The position numbers and the translations under genes were made by a program. Below the pieces are notes generated by a model, which did not search any database, was not told where the DNA came from, and saw only the letters and a program-made list of their open reading frames with translations. A DNA stretch of 64,000 nt from Typhlomys cinereus (taxonomy: Eukaryota; Chordata; Mammalia; Rodentia; Platacanthomyidae), in the NCBI GenBank assembly GCA_023101885.1, contig JALPQD010000004.1, forward strand, positions 8,399,421 through 8,463,420, read 5' to 3'. Shown here piece after piece: positions 13,501-25,372 of this stretch (position 1 is its first letter; every line of letters begins with the position of its first letter).

Positions 13501-13804
13501 TTGCTTTCTAGACTACATGTTCTGGGAAATCTCTGACCTTAAAATGTAATTTTCTGGAATGCCTCAAGACTAAATATGACAACAGGAGTGTTCTCCTTCA
13601 GCAGTGACCAGGCATAGCCTTAAAGAATGTGCCCAGTAAAAATTCAAGTTTCACTTCTCAATCTGAGAAACAGTTCAGTTAGTATATCTGGGATGTACAC
13701 AAGTTCTTTTACTCAATCTGAAACACAGTCCATTGGTTCATATGGTGTGTACACATAACATGTGCCTTTGAAACTATGATATAAGTAAACATTTAATATC
13801 TTTT
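7546..13804. other. Unassigned AT-rich DNA, about 6.3 kb
   Basis: No recognised gene, RNA or clear repeat. 7546-8420 is very AT-rich and includes a local duplication (a 'ttattaatgyatataaactta' type unit at about 8072 and 8125). A short CAC/CAA-rich run lies near 10961-10990. Several 60-87 codon frames (for example 11318-11581) lack motifs and overlap each other on opposite strands. Confidence 0.5.
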
Positions 13805-13819
13805 AAAAAGGATAAAACA

Positions 13820-14085
13820 GGGCTGGAGAGATGGCTGAGAGATTAAGATTCTGCCTTGCAAGCAGAGGGATCTGAGTTCAGATTCCAGGTCCCACGTAAA
13901 AAATGCCAGCGCTGACCTGCATTTCTGGCCCTGGTGGACAGAGCCTGGAAAAATCCCAGAGCCAAGCAAGAAGGAGGAAGAAGCAATCCAGATGATCCCT
14001 GAAGTCGCTTTTTGTTCTCCACAGGGACACAGTGGTTTCTGATACACACATATACACACATGGACACACATTTTTTTTCTTTTAT
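13820..14085 (+). mobile_element. Older tRNA-headed SINE, plus strand
   Basis: Starts 'gggctggagagatggctgag' and contains the A-box and B-box regions and a CA-rich tail. It is flanked by a near-perfect TSD (aaaaaggataaaaca at 13805-13819; a copy with one extra T at 14086-14101). It belongs to the subfamily also at 20795 and 56201. The 152-residue minus-strand frame crossing it is not a gene. Confidence 0.82.
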
Positions 14086-14335
14086 AAAAAGGATTAAAAC
14101 AACATAATGCCATTTTCATCGAACTCTTGCTGAATTGCTCTTCAGGGCAAGTAATGGCGGAGACACAAAAGCTGGTGCCTTGATCCTGGGTTAGTGAGGC
14201 TTCCTCTTTAGTGACAGAGGGGAGTAAAGAGAAAATAATAAGGTTTGACATAGTATCTATAAACTCATAGGGTTTTTTTTTTTTTTATGGAATCTGCCCA
14301 CAGCATCACAGAACTGAACTCCTCTTAAGAACATC

Positions 14336-14663
14336 TGGATTATCATGGTTTCAATGTGCATGATCTACTACAGGATCATTGTCTTTGAGCATTTGGTTCT
14401 AGCTCATGGAGCTGTTTGGGAAGGTCATGGAACCTTTAGAAGGTAGAATCATGTTGGGAGAAGTATGTCTCTGAGAGGTTGAGGTTTGATAACCAGGCCA
14501 CACTTACAGCTCTCTGCCCTGTCTCTCTGTGAATATGGCTTCAAGGTTACAGCTGGTCTCCTGCTATTGTCATCATGCTTTCTCTGTCTGCCACCATGTA
14601 CTCCCCACCTTGACAGACTCTATACTTTCTGCAACTATAAACCACAATACTAAACCCTTTCTT
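14336..14663 (+). mobile_element. hAT-like (URR1-like) repeat, split by an L1
   Basis: Homologous to 19944-20297 and 32979-33264, with phrases such as 'gctgtttgggaaggtcatgg' and a final 'aaaccctttctt'. The right tip is pushed away by the L1 insertion and resumes at about 16557. Confidence 0.6.
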
Positions 14664-16537
14664 TAAAATTTTTTTTTATTATTTCCGCTCATACAAACTT
14701 AACAGGTACACTGGTCACCTCCCTCCCTCCCCCCCCCCCCCCGCTTCCCTCTCCCCTCCTCCTCCTTCCCCCTCCCCCAGTGCCTCCCCCACAGTGGCTT
14801 TCCCCCCAATCCCCGGAGCATCCTTTAATGTGCATGCCAGACTCTTCTCTGGGTCCTCCTCTCCGATGAGGTACAAGGACCCAGGGGCATTTCCCAGAAC
14901 CCTTTCCTGTGTTCCCCTTAAGCTTAGGAACACTACTGTGACTGTCAGTCCCTAGCCTCCAAGGATCCTAGTGCCTTTAGTCCATGCTAGACTTTGTGGA
15001 TTTAATAATGTGTTGGACATAGCGCAGGTCATGCAAAATCCTATTATGATTGCTTCAGCCCTAACTTGTGTGGAGTTTCTTGCATATCATTACTCCTTCC
15101 ATCCTTGTGCTCTTACACTCTTACCGCCCCCTCTTCCGCAAATGTCCCTGAGCTTCAGGATGGGGAGAGATTAGGCTGCCTTAGTTCCTGGTGGTTGATA
15201 TAGAGTCTCTGGTGTTCTGAATTATGGTTTGTTGATTTTTTTTTTTTTTAGTTTTGCTGCTCCTGCAATGCCCTTGGCTCCATCCTGATGGGTATTGGAT
15301 GTCACCCCCTGATCAGAGATAAAAATCTCTTAAATTAGAGTCTTGGTATGAGAATATATTCAAAGGTAGATGGAATAAAAGTAGGAGACTGCGGTGAGAG
15401 AGGGGTCAATCACCCATTTGCAAAATGGTTACTTTCTATCTGGCAGCCTATATGCCCTCCCCTTCTGGTAAGATCATACCCCATCAGTTGCAAATGATCA
15501 GGAAGGAAAGTCTGTGAACTTCACCAGATGTCTCATTACTTACTTGCAGTCCTTGATGGTGGCCCATTTTCTCTGTGGTAACATGGTCCCCTCTCTCCTT
15601 GTTTCTGGTGGGGCACTCCTTCCCCAGCCTTCCTGTTTATAATCTTTGCAATTACTGTAGTATTACAGAGATTTGTCTTTGAGTGTCTCTAAGTGGGTTT
15701 GGTACTAGGATCTACCTATTAGGGAGTACATATGGCGCTTAATTTTCCGTGTCTGGGATACTTCACTCAATATAATTGTTTCTAATTCCATCCATTTCCC
15801 AGCAAATTGCATTAATTCATCATTTTTGATGGCTGAGTAGTATTCCATTGTATAAATGTACCACATTTGCCTTATCCACTCGTCAACTGTTGGACATTTG
15901 GGTTGATTCCATGACTTTGCTATTGTAAACAGTGCTGCTATGAACATGGTCATGCTTGTGCTATCGAGGTGAATTTTCGCTGTATGGGGGGGGGCTTATA
16001 CCCAAAAGTGGAATCGCAGGATCATATGGCATTTCAATCTTTAATTTCTTTAAGAATCACCAGACGGCTCGCCAGAGTGGTTGTATGAGCCTGAATTCCC
16101 ACCAGCAATGTAGGAGAGTTCCCCTCTCTCCATATCCTCTCCAGCATTTGGTGTTGTTTGTATTGTAGATTTTTGCCATCCTGACTGGGGTGAGATGATA
16201 TCTCAGGGAGGTTTTGATTTGCATTTCCCTGATGGCTAAGAATGTGGAGCATTTTTAAAAATATTTGTTAGACATTTTAATTTTGTCCCTGGTAAAGTGT
16301 CCTTTAAGTTCCAAGGCCCATTTTTTAATTGGGCTATTTGTTTCCTTGATGTTTAGTTTTCTAAGTTCTTTGTGCACTCTGGATAATAGAGCTCTATCAG
16401 ATATGTGATTAGCGAAGATTTTCTCCCATTCTGTGGTTTGCCTTTGTGCTCGAGTTACAATCTCTTTATCTGAACAGAAGCTCTTTAATTTCACAAGATC
16501 CCATCTGTTGAGTGTTGGTTGTAGTGACTGTGCTACC
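14664..16537 (-). mobile_element. 5'-truncated L1, 1.87 kb, minus strand
   Basis: The left end is the A-tail complement and G-rich 3' UTR tract (C-run 14731-14742), then 3' UTR to about 15700. The right part is the ORF2 C-terminal region read on the minus strand (about 15710-16530), with decayed segments matching ORF2 of the full-length copies. It is flanked by a perfect 19-bp TSD, caatactaaaccctttctt, at 14645-14663 and 16538-16556. Target-primed reverse transcription explains the truncation. ORF2 here is broken by frameshifts. Confidence 0.93.
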
Positions 16538-16590
16538 CAATACTAAACCCTTTCTTAAGATACTTGTGTTGGAAGAGCAACTGGAACACA

Positions 16591-17015
16591 GATTAACTGC
16601 TGGATTCTAAAGAGATCCTTTGTGTGTGGATTTATGGGTATATCTGTGTGTGAATGTGATGTATGTATACATTTGTGTGCAGCTGTGCATGCTTTTGTGT
16701 GTGCAAACAGGTCAGAGGAAGGCTTCTGGTGTCCTTCTCTATCATCTCCACCTATTTCTTTGAGGCAGAGTCTCTTCTTGAACATAGAGCTTTTTCCTTT
16801 ATTGTTGCTGTTATTGTTTTGTTTTGTTTTGGTTTGACTGGTTTTGGTTAGGTTGATAGCCAGCAACCCTAATTGATCCTCCTGTTTCTCTCACCTCTCA
16901 GTGCTGGGGGTACAAATGTGTGTGGGATAATAGATTTGTCACATGAGTGGTGGATCCAACTCTATTCCTCATGCTTGTGCAGTTAATACTCTTAACCATT
17001 GAGCCAGGATAGTCT
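16591..17015 (-). mobile_element. Old rodent SINE-related repeat, minus strand
   Basis: The right end is the complement of a tRNA-like head near 'ctggctcaatggttaagagt' (about 16990-17010). The body has phrases such as 'gatcctcctgtttctctcac' and 'tcagtgctgggggtac' (B1-like/B4-like complement), and the left end is GT-rich. A composite old SINE; the family is not resolved. Confidence 0.5.
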
Positions 17016-18772
17016 TTAAGCAGAAAAGTGTAAAAAAGAGAACTTGTTTACATCACTATTTGGTTACATTGTTGATGGGATTTTTTAAAACATAAAACAG
17101 GTCTATACGAAGTACAAAAATCACAGATTCATTTTTGTTTTTGAGACTTTCCATCCATCAGTGATGTTTAGACAAAGTCATTAGAGAATATTTGAAAGCT
17201 AATGTGGAATATGCAGATATGTTTGAGAAAAGTGGTAGAGTAGGCAGTGTGGTCAAGAAATAGGACTGACCTACAACCTAATGTATTTTACAAAGAAATT
17301 ATGATTTAGAGTTGTAGTTGTAAAGAACTCCTTAGAAACTACTGCATCACTGTATGGAAAAATATTTTATTGCTAATGTTGAATACAATAAATGGTCCAA
17401 GGTATATTAGTGAAGTTTTTTATTTTTATAGTCAAAAGGGTAGAAAGTTTGAAAAATATGACCCATGTAATGTGAGATTTTTCTGTAAAGGGAATGCTTT
17501 GACAGACCACTAAAGCCAATTTGCAAATTTAGGACACGCTTATACTTAAAAATAAACAGCAATGGGCTTCTAAGGTAGAGTTTGGTCATATTAATCACAT
17601 TCTTCTTTGCAGAAATACATCCTACCAATTTAAGCAGGGTAGTGTTAGTTGAAGACTGTTGCAACTGCCAGATTCTCTAGAAGACAGAGGACCAGGTCTG
17701 AAAACAAGCTGGAGTAATGGTCAGATTACAGCATAGTGCTTTTCCACCAGAACCCCCCACAACTGTCCAGTTCCAACTGGCACCTCTGATTCAGGCCCTG
17801 GAAGCTTTCACTGGAAACTCCACTTTCGGATCAGGTGTTTATCCTGTGAGCAGAGTGTATACAGCGGGTGTTCAAATGTGAATCCTTGCAGTAGTGCTCT
17901 GACTGGCTTTACTAGCCTGTACTGAGGAGCAAGGAGCAGCAAGCAGAACTAGGCTTTGGCCTTGAGAAAGAGCTGTTGCATACGATGAGGAACTCTCATA
18001 TGAGAAAAGTGTCCAACGATGGTGGATGGGCAAAAAGAACAGTTTTCAAATCCATGCCTAACACAATAAGTTCTTGCTTCCCAATCCAAAGAAATTCATG
18101 GCAAGTTCAAAGGCAGTCTGAGAAAGTATCAGTGCTCTTTGTGATCCACTTCCTCTGAGTTATTTTTCATGTTTTATACTTAAATGTTATTACCATTTCA
18201 TATTTCCTTTCCATAAATTTTAATAACTTTAATTTGAAGTTAAAAATGTTGTAATAACTTTATTTTGAAGTTAAAAAATGTTGTAAAACAGCATGATCAG
18301 TTATCACTGGAGAAGTACACAGTACATATTGTCAAATTTTAAAAAGTTGCAAAGAATTATACTTGTACATGAAATGACTATATATATAGATAATGAGTAT
18401 ATATTTGATCATATATACCACATATACACTACATATGTATCATATACATATATAATGATTATATACATTTTTTCTGTATTATATTATTCTGTATTATATT
18501 TACCAAACACAGGGAACATTGCAATATTATTAGCTGTTTATACTGCTAAGGTAGTGCTTACCTTTTTGTTTTGTATCAAAGTTGATAGGACACTCTGTTA
18601 ATGTTTCTTTTTCATTCACCATATATAATATCACCACAATTGACAGTTGTTTTATTGCTAATTACAGTGCCTTGAAGGAGATAGTGATACCCTAGGAAAA
18701 AGGTTTTCAGTTTTCATAAGTTTCAGATCACATGCAAAAGTTGTTTTGAAAAATAGTTATAATTTGCAATAT
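17016..18772. other. Unassigned DNA with an AT-rich stretch
   Basis: No gene recognised. 18370-18490 is an AT/TATA-rich low-complexity run that gives a spurious 102-codon frame at 18293-18601. A short direct duplication ('gtaataactttaatttgaag' type) lies near 18220-18280. Confidence 0.45.
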
Positions 18773-18945
18773 GAGGCTGGTGAGGGGGCTTAATAGATAA
18801 AAGCACTTGGCCACACCAACTTGATGACTGGAGTTTGATCTCAAACTTACAAATTGGAAAGAGAGAACTGACTCCTGAAAGTTGTCTATAACCTCCACAG
18901 GCCTACCATGGAGCATATGAGCATACATGGATTTTTTCCTTTTCC
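18773..18945 (+). mobile_element. B3-like SINE, plus strand
   Basis: Begins 'gaggctggtgagggggctta' and contains 'gagagaactgactcctgaaa' followed by 'gttgtctataacctccacag', the characteristic middle of B3 SINEs. Moderately diverged. Confidence 0.7.
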
Positions 18946-18954
18946 ATTTTCATG

Positions 18955-19285
18955 TATATAAACATGGGAGTGTATGTTCATGTGTGATTCTGTGTTCACA
19001 TTTGTGTGGGTGCATGTTTACATGTGAATGAGCAGGCCTAAGGTTGACAATGGGACTTATCCTCAATTGCTTCATCGAAGGCTGAATTTCTAATCATCTC
19101 CAGAGCCCACCAATAGGACTAGTCAGGCTACCTAGTTACTTTCCGGTGATTCCCAGTCTCCACTTCAGAGTCTGAAGTTACCGGAGAACTACAATACCCA
19201 CCTGGCATTTTATGTGGAATGTGGGATCTGAACTCTATTCTTTGCCTGAACAGTAAGTATTTTAACTGCTAAGCCAGCCCCAGAG
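18955..19285 (-). mobile_element. Old SINE-like repeat, minus strand
   Basis: The left end is GT-rich and the right end is the complement of 'ggctggcttagcagttaaaa', a tRNA-like head. The body ('cacctggcattttatgtgga') resembles the older SINE copy at 1958-2186. The family is uncertain. Confidence 0.5.
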
Positions 19286-19289
19286 AATC

Positions 19290-19440
19290 AGAACATATTT
19301 ATCCTAAAATAGTCATTACCAGACTATTTAAAGCAGCCAAAAATTGGTAATAGTTCAAATATCCATCAAATGATGAGTAAATAAACAAAATGTAGTCTAT
19401 CTAAGCAACAGGGCATTATTTTTGGTCATAGAAAGGAATA
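19290..19440 (+). mobile_element. Old L1 ORF2 fragment
   Basis: Contains eroded phrases typical of L1 ORF2 near its C terminus ('aaagcagccaaaaattggta', 'catcaaatgatgagtaaata'). Short and heavily mutated. Confidence 0.55.
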
Positions 19441-19565
19441 CTTCTCTTTTGACCAGATACAGTGGCATGCGTTTATAGTCCCAGCTGCTAGTAACTGAGC
19501 AGAAGGACTTTTTGAGTCCAAGAATTTGCCTGGGGCTAGCCTGAATGTAACAAAGAAGTTACCAC
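19441..19565 (+). mobile_element. B1-like SINE fragment
   Basis: 7SL-derived B1 pattern: 'cagtggcatgcgtttatagt', then 'cccagctgctagtaactgag' and 'gcctggggctagcctgaatg'. Diverged. Confidence 0.55.
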
Positions 19566-19624
19566 TCCTCCCCCTTTAAAAAACAATAATTTTGTTCCTG
19601 TTTTAATATGAATAAACATTAGAA

Positions 19625-19935
19625 ACAATATCTTGGAGACTGAATATATGGTTCAATGATAAAGCATTTGCTGTGCAGTCTTGAGGATATTCCCAGAACC
19701 AACATAAAAGCCAGGTATGTTAATGCATGCCTGCAACCCTGGTGCTGTAGGATTGGGCAGAGGCAGGAATCTCACTGAAGCACATTGGACAGCCCACAAG
19801 TCAAAAATGTGATGCTTTAGGTTCAGTGAGAGATCCTGTCTGAAAATATTAGATGGAGAGCAATAGAGAAAGATGCCTAATCTGTACTCTCTGCATGTGT
19901 CCCTGCAAACCCACGGGGACACATACACACTCGTA
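19625..19935 (+). mobile_element. B4-type SINE (tRNA/ID head fused to B1 body)
   Basis: The tRNA-like head 'ggagactgaatatatggttc' is followed by 'gccaggtatgttaatgcatg', 'cctgcaaccctggtgctgta' and a B1-like end 'gttcagtgagagatcctgtc'. This order is the known B4 layout. Confidence 0.65.
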
Positions 19936-19943
19936 AACACTGT

Positions 19944-20297
19944 CTGTCATGGTTTGAAATGTGTCCCCCACAGTCTTATGTGTTTGGCAAGGTTATGGCA
20001 CCTTGAGAGGTGCAGCCTTGGTGGAGGAAGGCAGTCACAAGAGGTGGTCCTCGAGATGGATTAGTCTTACCCTATCTCTAGGAGAAGTCTGCCTTTGCAG
20101 CAAGCAGTTTGCAGCTCTCAGCCTCCAAGATATCTGCAGTGACTTAGCCTCCTCCAGCTTTGGCCAGCCAGCCATGCTGCCTCCACTTTGAGAGACTGTA
20201 TCTCTCCTCTGGGACTGTAAGCTGAATAAATCTCCCTTTCTTCCTTAAGTTGCTTGACTTTGAGTGCTCTCTCACAGCAATAGTCAAGAGTAATTGT
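19944..20297 (+). mobile_element. hAT-like (URR1-like) element with perfect 8-bp TSD
   Basis: Starts 'ctgtcatggtttgaaatgtg' and ends near 'cacagcaatagtcaagagta'. It is flanked by aacactgt at 19936-19943 and 20298-20305, the 8-bp duplication length expected of hAT elements. No transposase frame, so it is non-autonomous. Homologous to the copies at 5913, 14336 and 32979. Confidence 0.72.
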
Positions 20298-20372
20298 AAC
20301 ACTGTCTTAAGTGAAAGCAACTAGAAAAACAAAGGTCCATATGTTGTCTGACTGCATTAATAAAAATATCCA

Positions 20373-20582
20373 GGGGCTGGAGAGGTGGCTCAGGAGTTAA
20401 GCCTCTGCCTTGCAGGTGGAAGGTCCTAAGTTCGGATCCTAGACCCCATGTATAGACGCCGGGTGGAAGCGGGGGCGGCCTGCATTTCTGGTCCTGGTAG
20501 GGCGGAGCCTGTGAATCCCGGGGCAGAGTAAACAAGGAGGAGGTGGAAGCGGTCCGTGGTGGTTCCCGAATTCGCCCATGGT

Positions 20583-20632
<50 letters not shown>

Positions 20633-20660
20633 CATACAGGCACAATTGAATAAATAATAA
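20373..20660 (+). mobile_element. Young tRNA-headed SINE (DIP-like), plus strand
   Basis: One of the cleanest copies: head 'ggggctggagaggtggctca', B-box region 'aagttcggatcctag', GC-rich body and (AC)n at about 20586-20630. An imperfect TSD (aaaaatatcca / aaaaaaatcca) flanks it. The Cys-Val or Val-Cys frames on the opposite strand come from the AC run. Confidence 0.88.
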
Positions 20661-20794
20661 AAAAAATCCAAAATATAGGCAAACTCATAAAGACAGAAAG
20701 TATGTTCCCATTGGCCTGTATAGGTAGAAAAGAAAAGTAGTGTGTATGAGTTTTTTTTGTTTTGTTTTGTTTTGTTGTTACAGGTAAAAATGTT

Positions 20795-21073
20795 CTTGGG
20801 CTGGAGAGATGGCTCAGGGGTTAAGACTCTGTCTCACAAGCAGAAGGCCTTGACTTCATATCCCAGGTCCCATGTAAAACACACCAGGCAGAAATGGAGA
20901 CAGCCTGAACTTCCAACCTAGGTAGGCAGAGCCTGGGAAATCCCAGAGTAAAGGAAGAAGGAGGTAGAAGCAATCCAGGATGATTCTCCAAGTCATCTTT
21001 GGTCCTCCACAGGGACATACAGTGCCCTCTGACACACACACACACACACACACACACATGATAAAATATTTTT
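20795..21073 (+). mobile_element. Older tRNA-headed SINE, plus strand
   Basis: Starts 'cttgggctggagagatggct', with an (AC)n tail at 21034-21058. Short flanking repeats (aaaatgtt at 20787-20794 and 21074-21081) are consistent with a TSD. Same subfamily as 13820 and 56201. Confidence 0.8.
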
Positions 21074-22362
21074 AAAATGTTGTAGAACTGTACAATACTT
21101 ATAGTTGTCCATCAGAAAACAAAATTCTTCAAAGCTCATCATCTTGGCTTAGAAAATGTCTATAAAGTACTTGCAAAATGATATCCAAATATTCTTCAGA
21201 GTATTCTGCATGAAAAATGCATAATGGTTTTTCTACCAAATCATTACTTAAAAATCACTGGATTCATGATTTTTAAAATATATTTCTTTTTTTAATTTAA
21301 TACATTTTTTATTATTATTTAAGCTCATACAAACTTAATAGGTACACCAGTTCCCTCTCTCCCTCCTCCTCCCCCTGAACCCCCTGCTCCCCCTCCCCTC
21401 ACTCCTCCCTCCCCATCCCCCCGTGCCTCCCGCCCTAATTCCCAGAGTCCTTTCTTGTGCATGCCTGACTCTCCTCTGGGCCCTCCTCTCCGATGACATA
21501 CAAGGACCCAGTGGCATTTCCCTGAACCCTTTCCTGTGTTCCCCTTAAGCATAGGAACACTACTGTGGCTGTCAATCCCTTGCCTCCAAGGATCTTGGTG
21601 CCTTTAGCAGATGCTAGACTTTGTGAGGTCAATAGTGTGTTGGACATTGCGCCGGGCATGCAATGTCCAATTATGATTGCTTCGGCCCTAACTTGTGTGG
21701 AGTATCTTGCAAATCATTGCTCCTCCCATCCTTTTGCTCTTACACTCTTACTGCCCCCTCTTCCGCAAATGTCCCTGAGCTTCAGGATGGGGAGAGATTA
21801 AGCTGGCCTAGTTCTAGGTGGTTGGTATAGAGTCTCTGAAGTTCTGGATAGTGGTTTGTTGATTTTCTTTTGCAGTTTTGTTGCTCCTGCAATGCCCTTC
21901 ACTCCATCCTGATGGGCACTGTATGTAACCCCCTGGCCAGAGACAGAAAGCTGTTAAACTGGAGTCTTATTATAAGAGCACATTCAAGGGTGGATGTAAT
22001 ACTTATACCCAAAAGTGGAATCGCAGGGTCATATGGCATTTGGCAATGGGAGGGGTCAATCACCCATTTGCAAAATGGTTACTTTTTAATCTGCCGGACT
22101 GTATGCCCTCCCCTTCTGGTGAGTTCATATCCCCTTAGTTGTAAATGATCAGGAACGAATTGTGAACTTAACTAGGTGTCACATTACTTTCTTGCAGTCC
22201 TTGATGGAGGCCTATTTTCTCTACTGTAACATGGTCACTTCTCTCCTTGTGTCTGTTGTGGCCCTCCAACCCCATTCCTCCAGTTCATAATCCTTGCAAT
22301 TACTGTAGGTAATATATAGATTTACCTATGAGTGTCTCAAGATGGGCTGGGTGGGTTTGGTA

Positions 22363-25061
22363 TTAGGAGCCACCTATTAGTGAGTACATACGGCGCTTAA
22401 TTTTCTGGGTCTGGGACACTTCACTTAATATAATTGTTTCTAATGACATCCATTTCCCGGCAAATTCCAGTAATTCATCATTTTTGATGGCTGAGTGGTA
22501 CTCCATTGTATAGATGTACCACAGTTTCCTTATCCACTCGTCAACTGTTGGACATTTGGGTTGATTCCATGACTTTGCTATTGTAAACAGTGCTGCTATG
22601 AACATGGTTGTGCTTGTGCTATCGAGGTGAACCTCTGCTGTATGGGGGGGTATACCCAAAAGTGGAATCGCAGGATCATATGGCATTTCAATCTTTAATT
22701 TCTTTAAGAATCTCCAGACGGCTCACCAGAGTGGCTATATGAGCCTGCACTCCCACCTGCAATGTAGGAGAGTTCCCCTCTCTCCACATCCTCTCCAGCA
22801 TTTGTTGTTGTTTGTATTGTGGATTTTTGCCATCCTGACCGGGGTGAGATGATATCTCAGGGAAGTTTTGATTTGCATTTCCCTGATGGCTAAAGAAGTG
22901 GAGCATTTTTTCAGATATTTGTTAGACATTTTAAGTTCATCCCTGGTAAAGTTTCTTTTAAGTTCCAGGGCCCATTTTTTAATTGGGCCATTGGTTTCCT
23001 TGGTGTTTAGTTTTCTAAGTTCTTTGTGCACCCTGGACAGTAGAGCTCTATCAGATATGTGGTTAGTGAAGATTTTCTCCCATTCTGTGGGTTGCCTTTG
23101 AGCTCGTGTTACAATCTCTTTATCTGAACAGAAGCTCTTTAATTTCACAAGATCCCAACTGTTGAGAGTTGGTAGCAGTGACTGTGCCATTGGATGTCTG
23201 TTTAGGAACTGTTGGCTTAGCCCAATCAGCTCGAGGGAGTTCCCTATCCTTTCAACTATGGTTTTTGTAGTCTCTGGCCTTATATCAAGGTCCTTGATCC
23301 ATTTGGAATTAAGTCTTGTACATGGTGACAAGTACGGGTCCAGCTTTAATCTTCTGCATGTGGAGATCCAGTTTTGCCAGCACCATTTGTTGAAGATTCT
23401 TTTTCCATTGGATTCTTTGGGCCCCTTTGTCAAAGACCAAATGGCTGTAATTTTGTGGGCTTATATCTGGGTCTTCAATCCTTATCCATTGATCTGTGTG
23501 TCTATTTTGGAGCCAGTACCAGGCTGTTTTTATAACTATGGATTTGTAATGTAGACTAAGGTTCGGTATGGTAATACCTCCAGCAGTGTTTTTGTTACTC
23601 AGGATTGTCTTTGCTATCCTGGGTCTTTTGTGCCTCCATATGAATTTTGAGATTGTTTGGTCAACTTCTTTGAAGAATTTCTTTGGGATTTTAATTGGTA
23701 TAGCATTGAATTTGTATATTGCCTTTGGTAGGATGGTCATTTTTACGATGTTGATTCTGCCAATCCAGGAACATGGGAGGTCTTTCCACCTTCTGGTGTC
23801 TTCTGCAATTTCTTTCTTTAGGGTTTTAAAGTTTTCATTGTAAAGGTCTTTTACCTCCTTAGTTAGGTTTATGCAAAGGCATTTCATTTTTTTAGGGGCT
23901 ATAGTAAATGGTATTGTTTCTCTCAAGGCTTTTTCACTTCTTTCATTCTGGGCATATAGGAAGGCCTCTGATTTTTGCACATTTATTTTGTATCCTGCCA
24001 CCCTGCTGAACTTCTCAATTAGTTCCAGGAGCTTCCTGGTGGAGTTTTTGGGATCACTCAGGTATAAGATCATGTCATCTGCAAATAGGGATAGCTTGAC
24101 TTCTTCCTTGCCGATTTGAATCCCTCTTATGTCCCTTTCTTGTCTTATGGCTTCAGCTAAGACTTCAAGTACAATATTGAATAGAAGTGGTGAGAGTGGA
24201 CAGCCTTGTCTAGTTCCTGATCGAAGTGGGAATGCTTCCAATTGTTCCCCATTGAGCATAATCCTTGCTGTGGGCTTGTTGTATATAGCTTTTATTATAT
24301 TGATAAAGGTTCCTTCCATTCCTACTGTCTCTAGCGTTTTGATCATAAAAGGCTGTTGGATCTTATCAAAAGCTTTTTCTGCATCTATCGAGAGTATCAT
24401 GTGGTCTTGGACTTTGGACTGGTTTACATGATGAATTACATTTATTGATTTGCGTATGTTGAACCAACCTTGCGTGCCGGGGATGAAGCCTACTTGGTCC
24501 CCGTGAATGATCTTTTTAATATGTTTTTGAATCCGATTTGCTAAAACTTTGTTGAGAATCTTTGCGTCTGTGTTCATCAGGGAGATCGGCCTATAGTTTT
24601 CTTTTTTAAGTGAGTCTTTATTAGGTTTTGGGATTAAAACGATATTAGCTTCATAGAAGGAATTTGGTAGTGTTCCTTCCTTTGCTATTTGATGGAACAG
24701 TTTAATGAGTACTGGTATGATTAACTCCTTAAATGTCTGGTAGAACTCTGTGCTGAATCCATCTGGTCCAGGACATTTTTTGGTGGGAAGATTCAAGATT
24801 ACTTCCTCAATTTCCTTATATGTTATAGGACTATTTAAATAATTCACAACTTCCTGATTCAATTTAGGTAAGTTGAATCTCTTTTGTGTTGTCAAACTTC
24901 ACAGAGTATAAGTTTTTGAAATATGATGTTATAATTCTCTGGATTTCTTGGGTATCATTAGTGATAACTCCATGTTCATTTCTGATTTTGTTAATTTGGG
25001 TTTTCTCTCTCTTGCTTTTGGTTAATTTAGCTAGGGGTGTATCAATCTTATTGATTTTTTC
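22363..25061 (-). pseudogene. L1 copy 1 ORF2: reverse transcriptase and C-terminal part
   Basis: Downstream part of ORF2, separated from its start by the inserted L1. The largest open piece (24895-23309) holds the reverse transcriptase: fingers motif around '[17 protein letters not shown]', the palm box FADDMILY (about 24061-24093 on the plus strand, with the catalytic Asp pair), and the primer-grip region. Further pieces at 23433-22735 and 22686-22363 carry the C-terminal segment, including the Cys-containing '[18 protein letters not shown]'. Compared with copy 2 there is a deletion of about 20 bp near 24872, and frame changes near 23400 and 22700. The stop codon (22363-22365) matches the expected ORF2 end. 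In a live element the protein nicks target DNA and copies L1 RNA; this copy cannot make it. Confidence 0.9.
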
Positions 25062-25085
25062 AAAGAACCAGCTTTTTTTTTTTTC

Positions 25086-25359
25086 TGCTGTTCATCATAT
25101 TTTCAGTTTATTTCACTTCCTTTAAATTGCTTTTCAACAGAATTTTAGAAAATTATTCCCGTCAATAAAAGTGTAGAAAAACCTCTAGATTTTGGACTTT
25201 CAGAGTATTCTTCTGAGTTGAGGAAGTATGTGTTTACAAGACTCCTCGGCCACTGATTTTTCACTGCTTTGCTCAGTGTTTCCATTGAGTACTTACCCTA
25301 ATGTTTTGAATATTCTTTTTTTTCCTTTTTTTTTTTTTTTTTGTGAGATTTTTAAACTC
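25086..25359 (-). other. Probable transduced flanking sequence of the source L1
   Basis: Non-L1, non-SINE sequence between the SINE and the terminal poly(A) of the inserted L1. It contains AATAAA on the minus strand about 22 nt before the terminal A-run and an internal A-run (complement of 25323-25341). It should match DNA directly downstream of the parent L1 elsewhere in the genome. Confidence 0.65.
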
Positions 25360-25372
25360 TTTTTTTTTTTTT

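Noticed and set aside
13793..14251. 152-codon minus-strand frame
   Set aside because: It crosses a SINE antisense and its AC-rich tail; no domain recognised.
20426..21059. Cys-Val and Val-Cys-rich frames
   Set aside because: Products of (AC)n tails of two SINEs read on the opposite strand.
23162..24431. Plus-strand frames of 77-130 codons with hydrophobic stretches
   Set aside because: Antisense shadows of L1 ORF2. The same frames recur in copy 2 (44570-46076) because the L1 sequence is shared.
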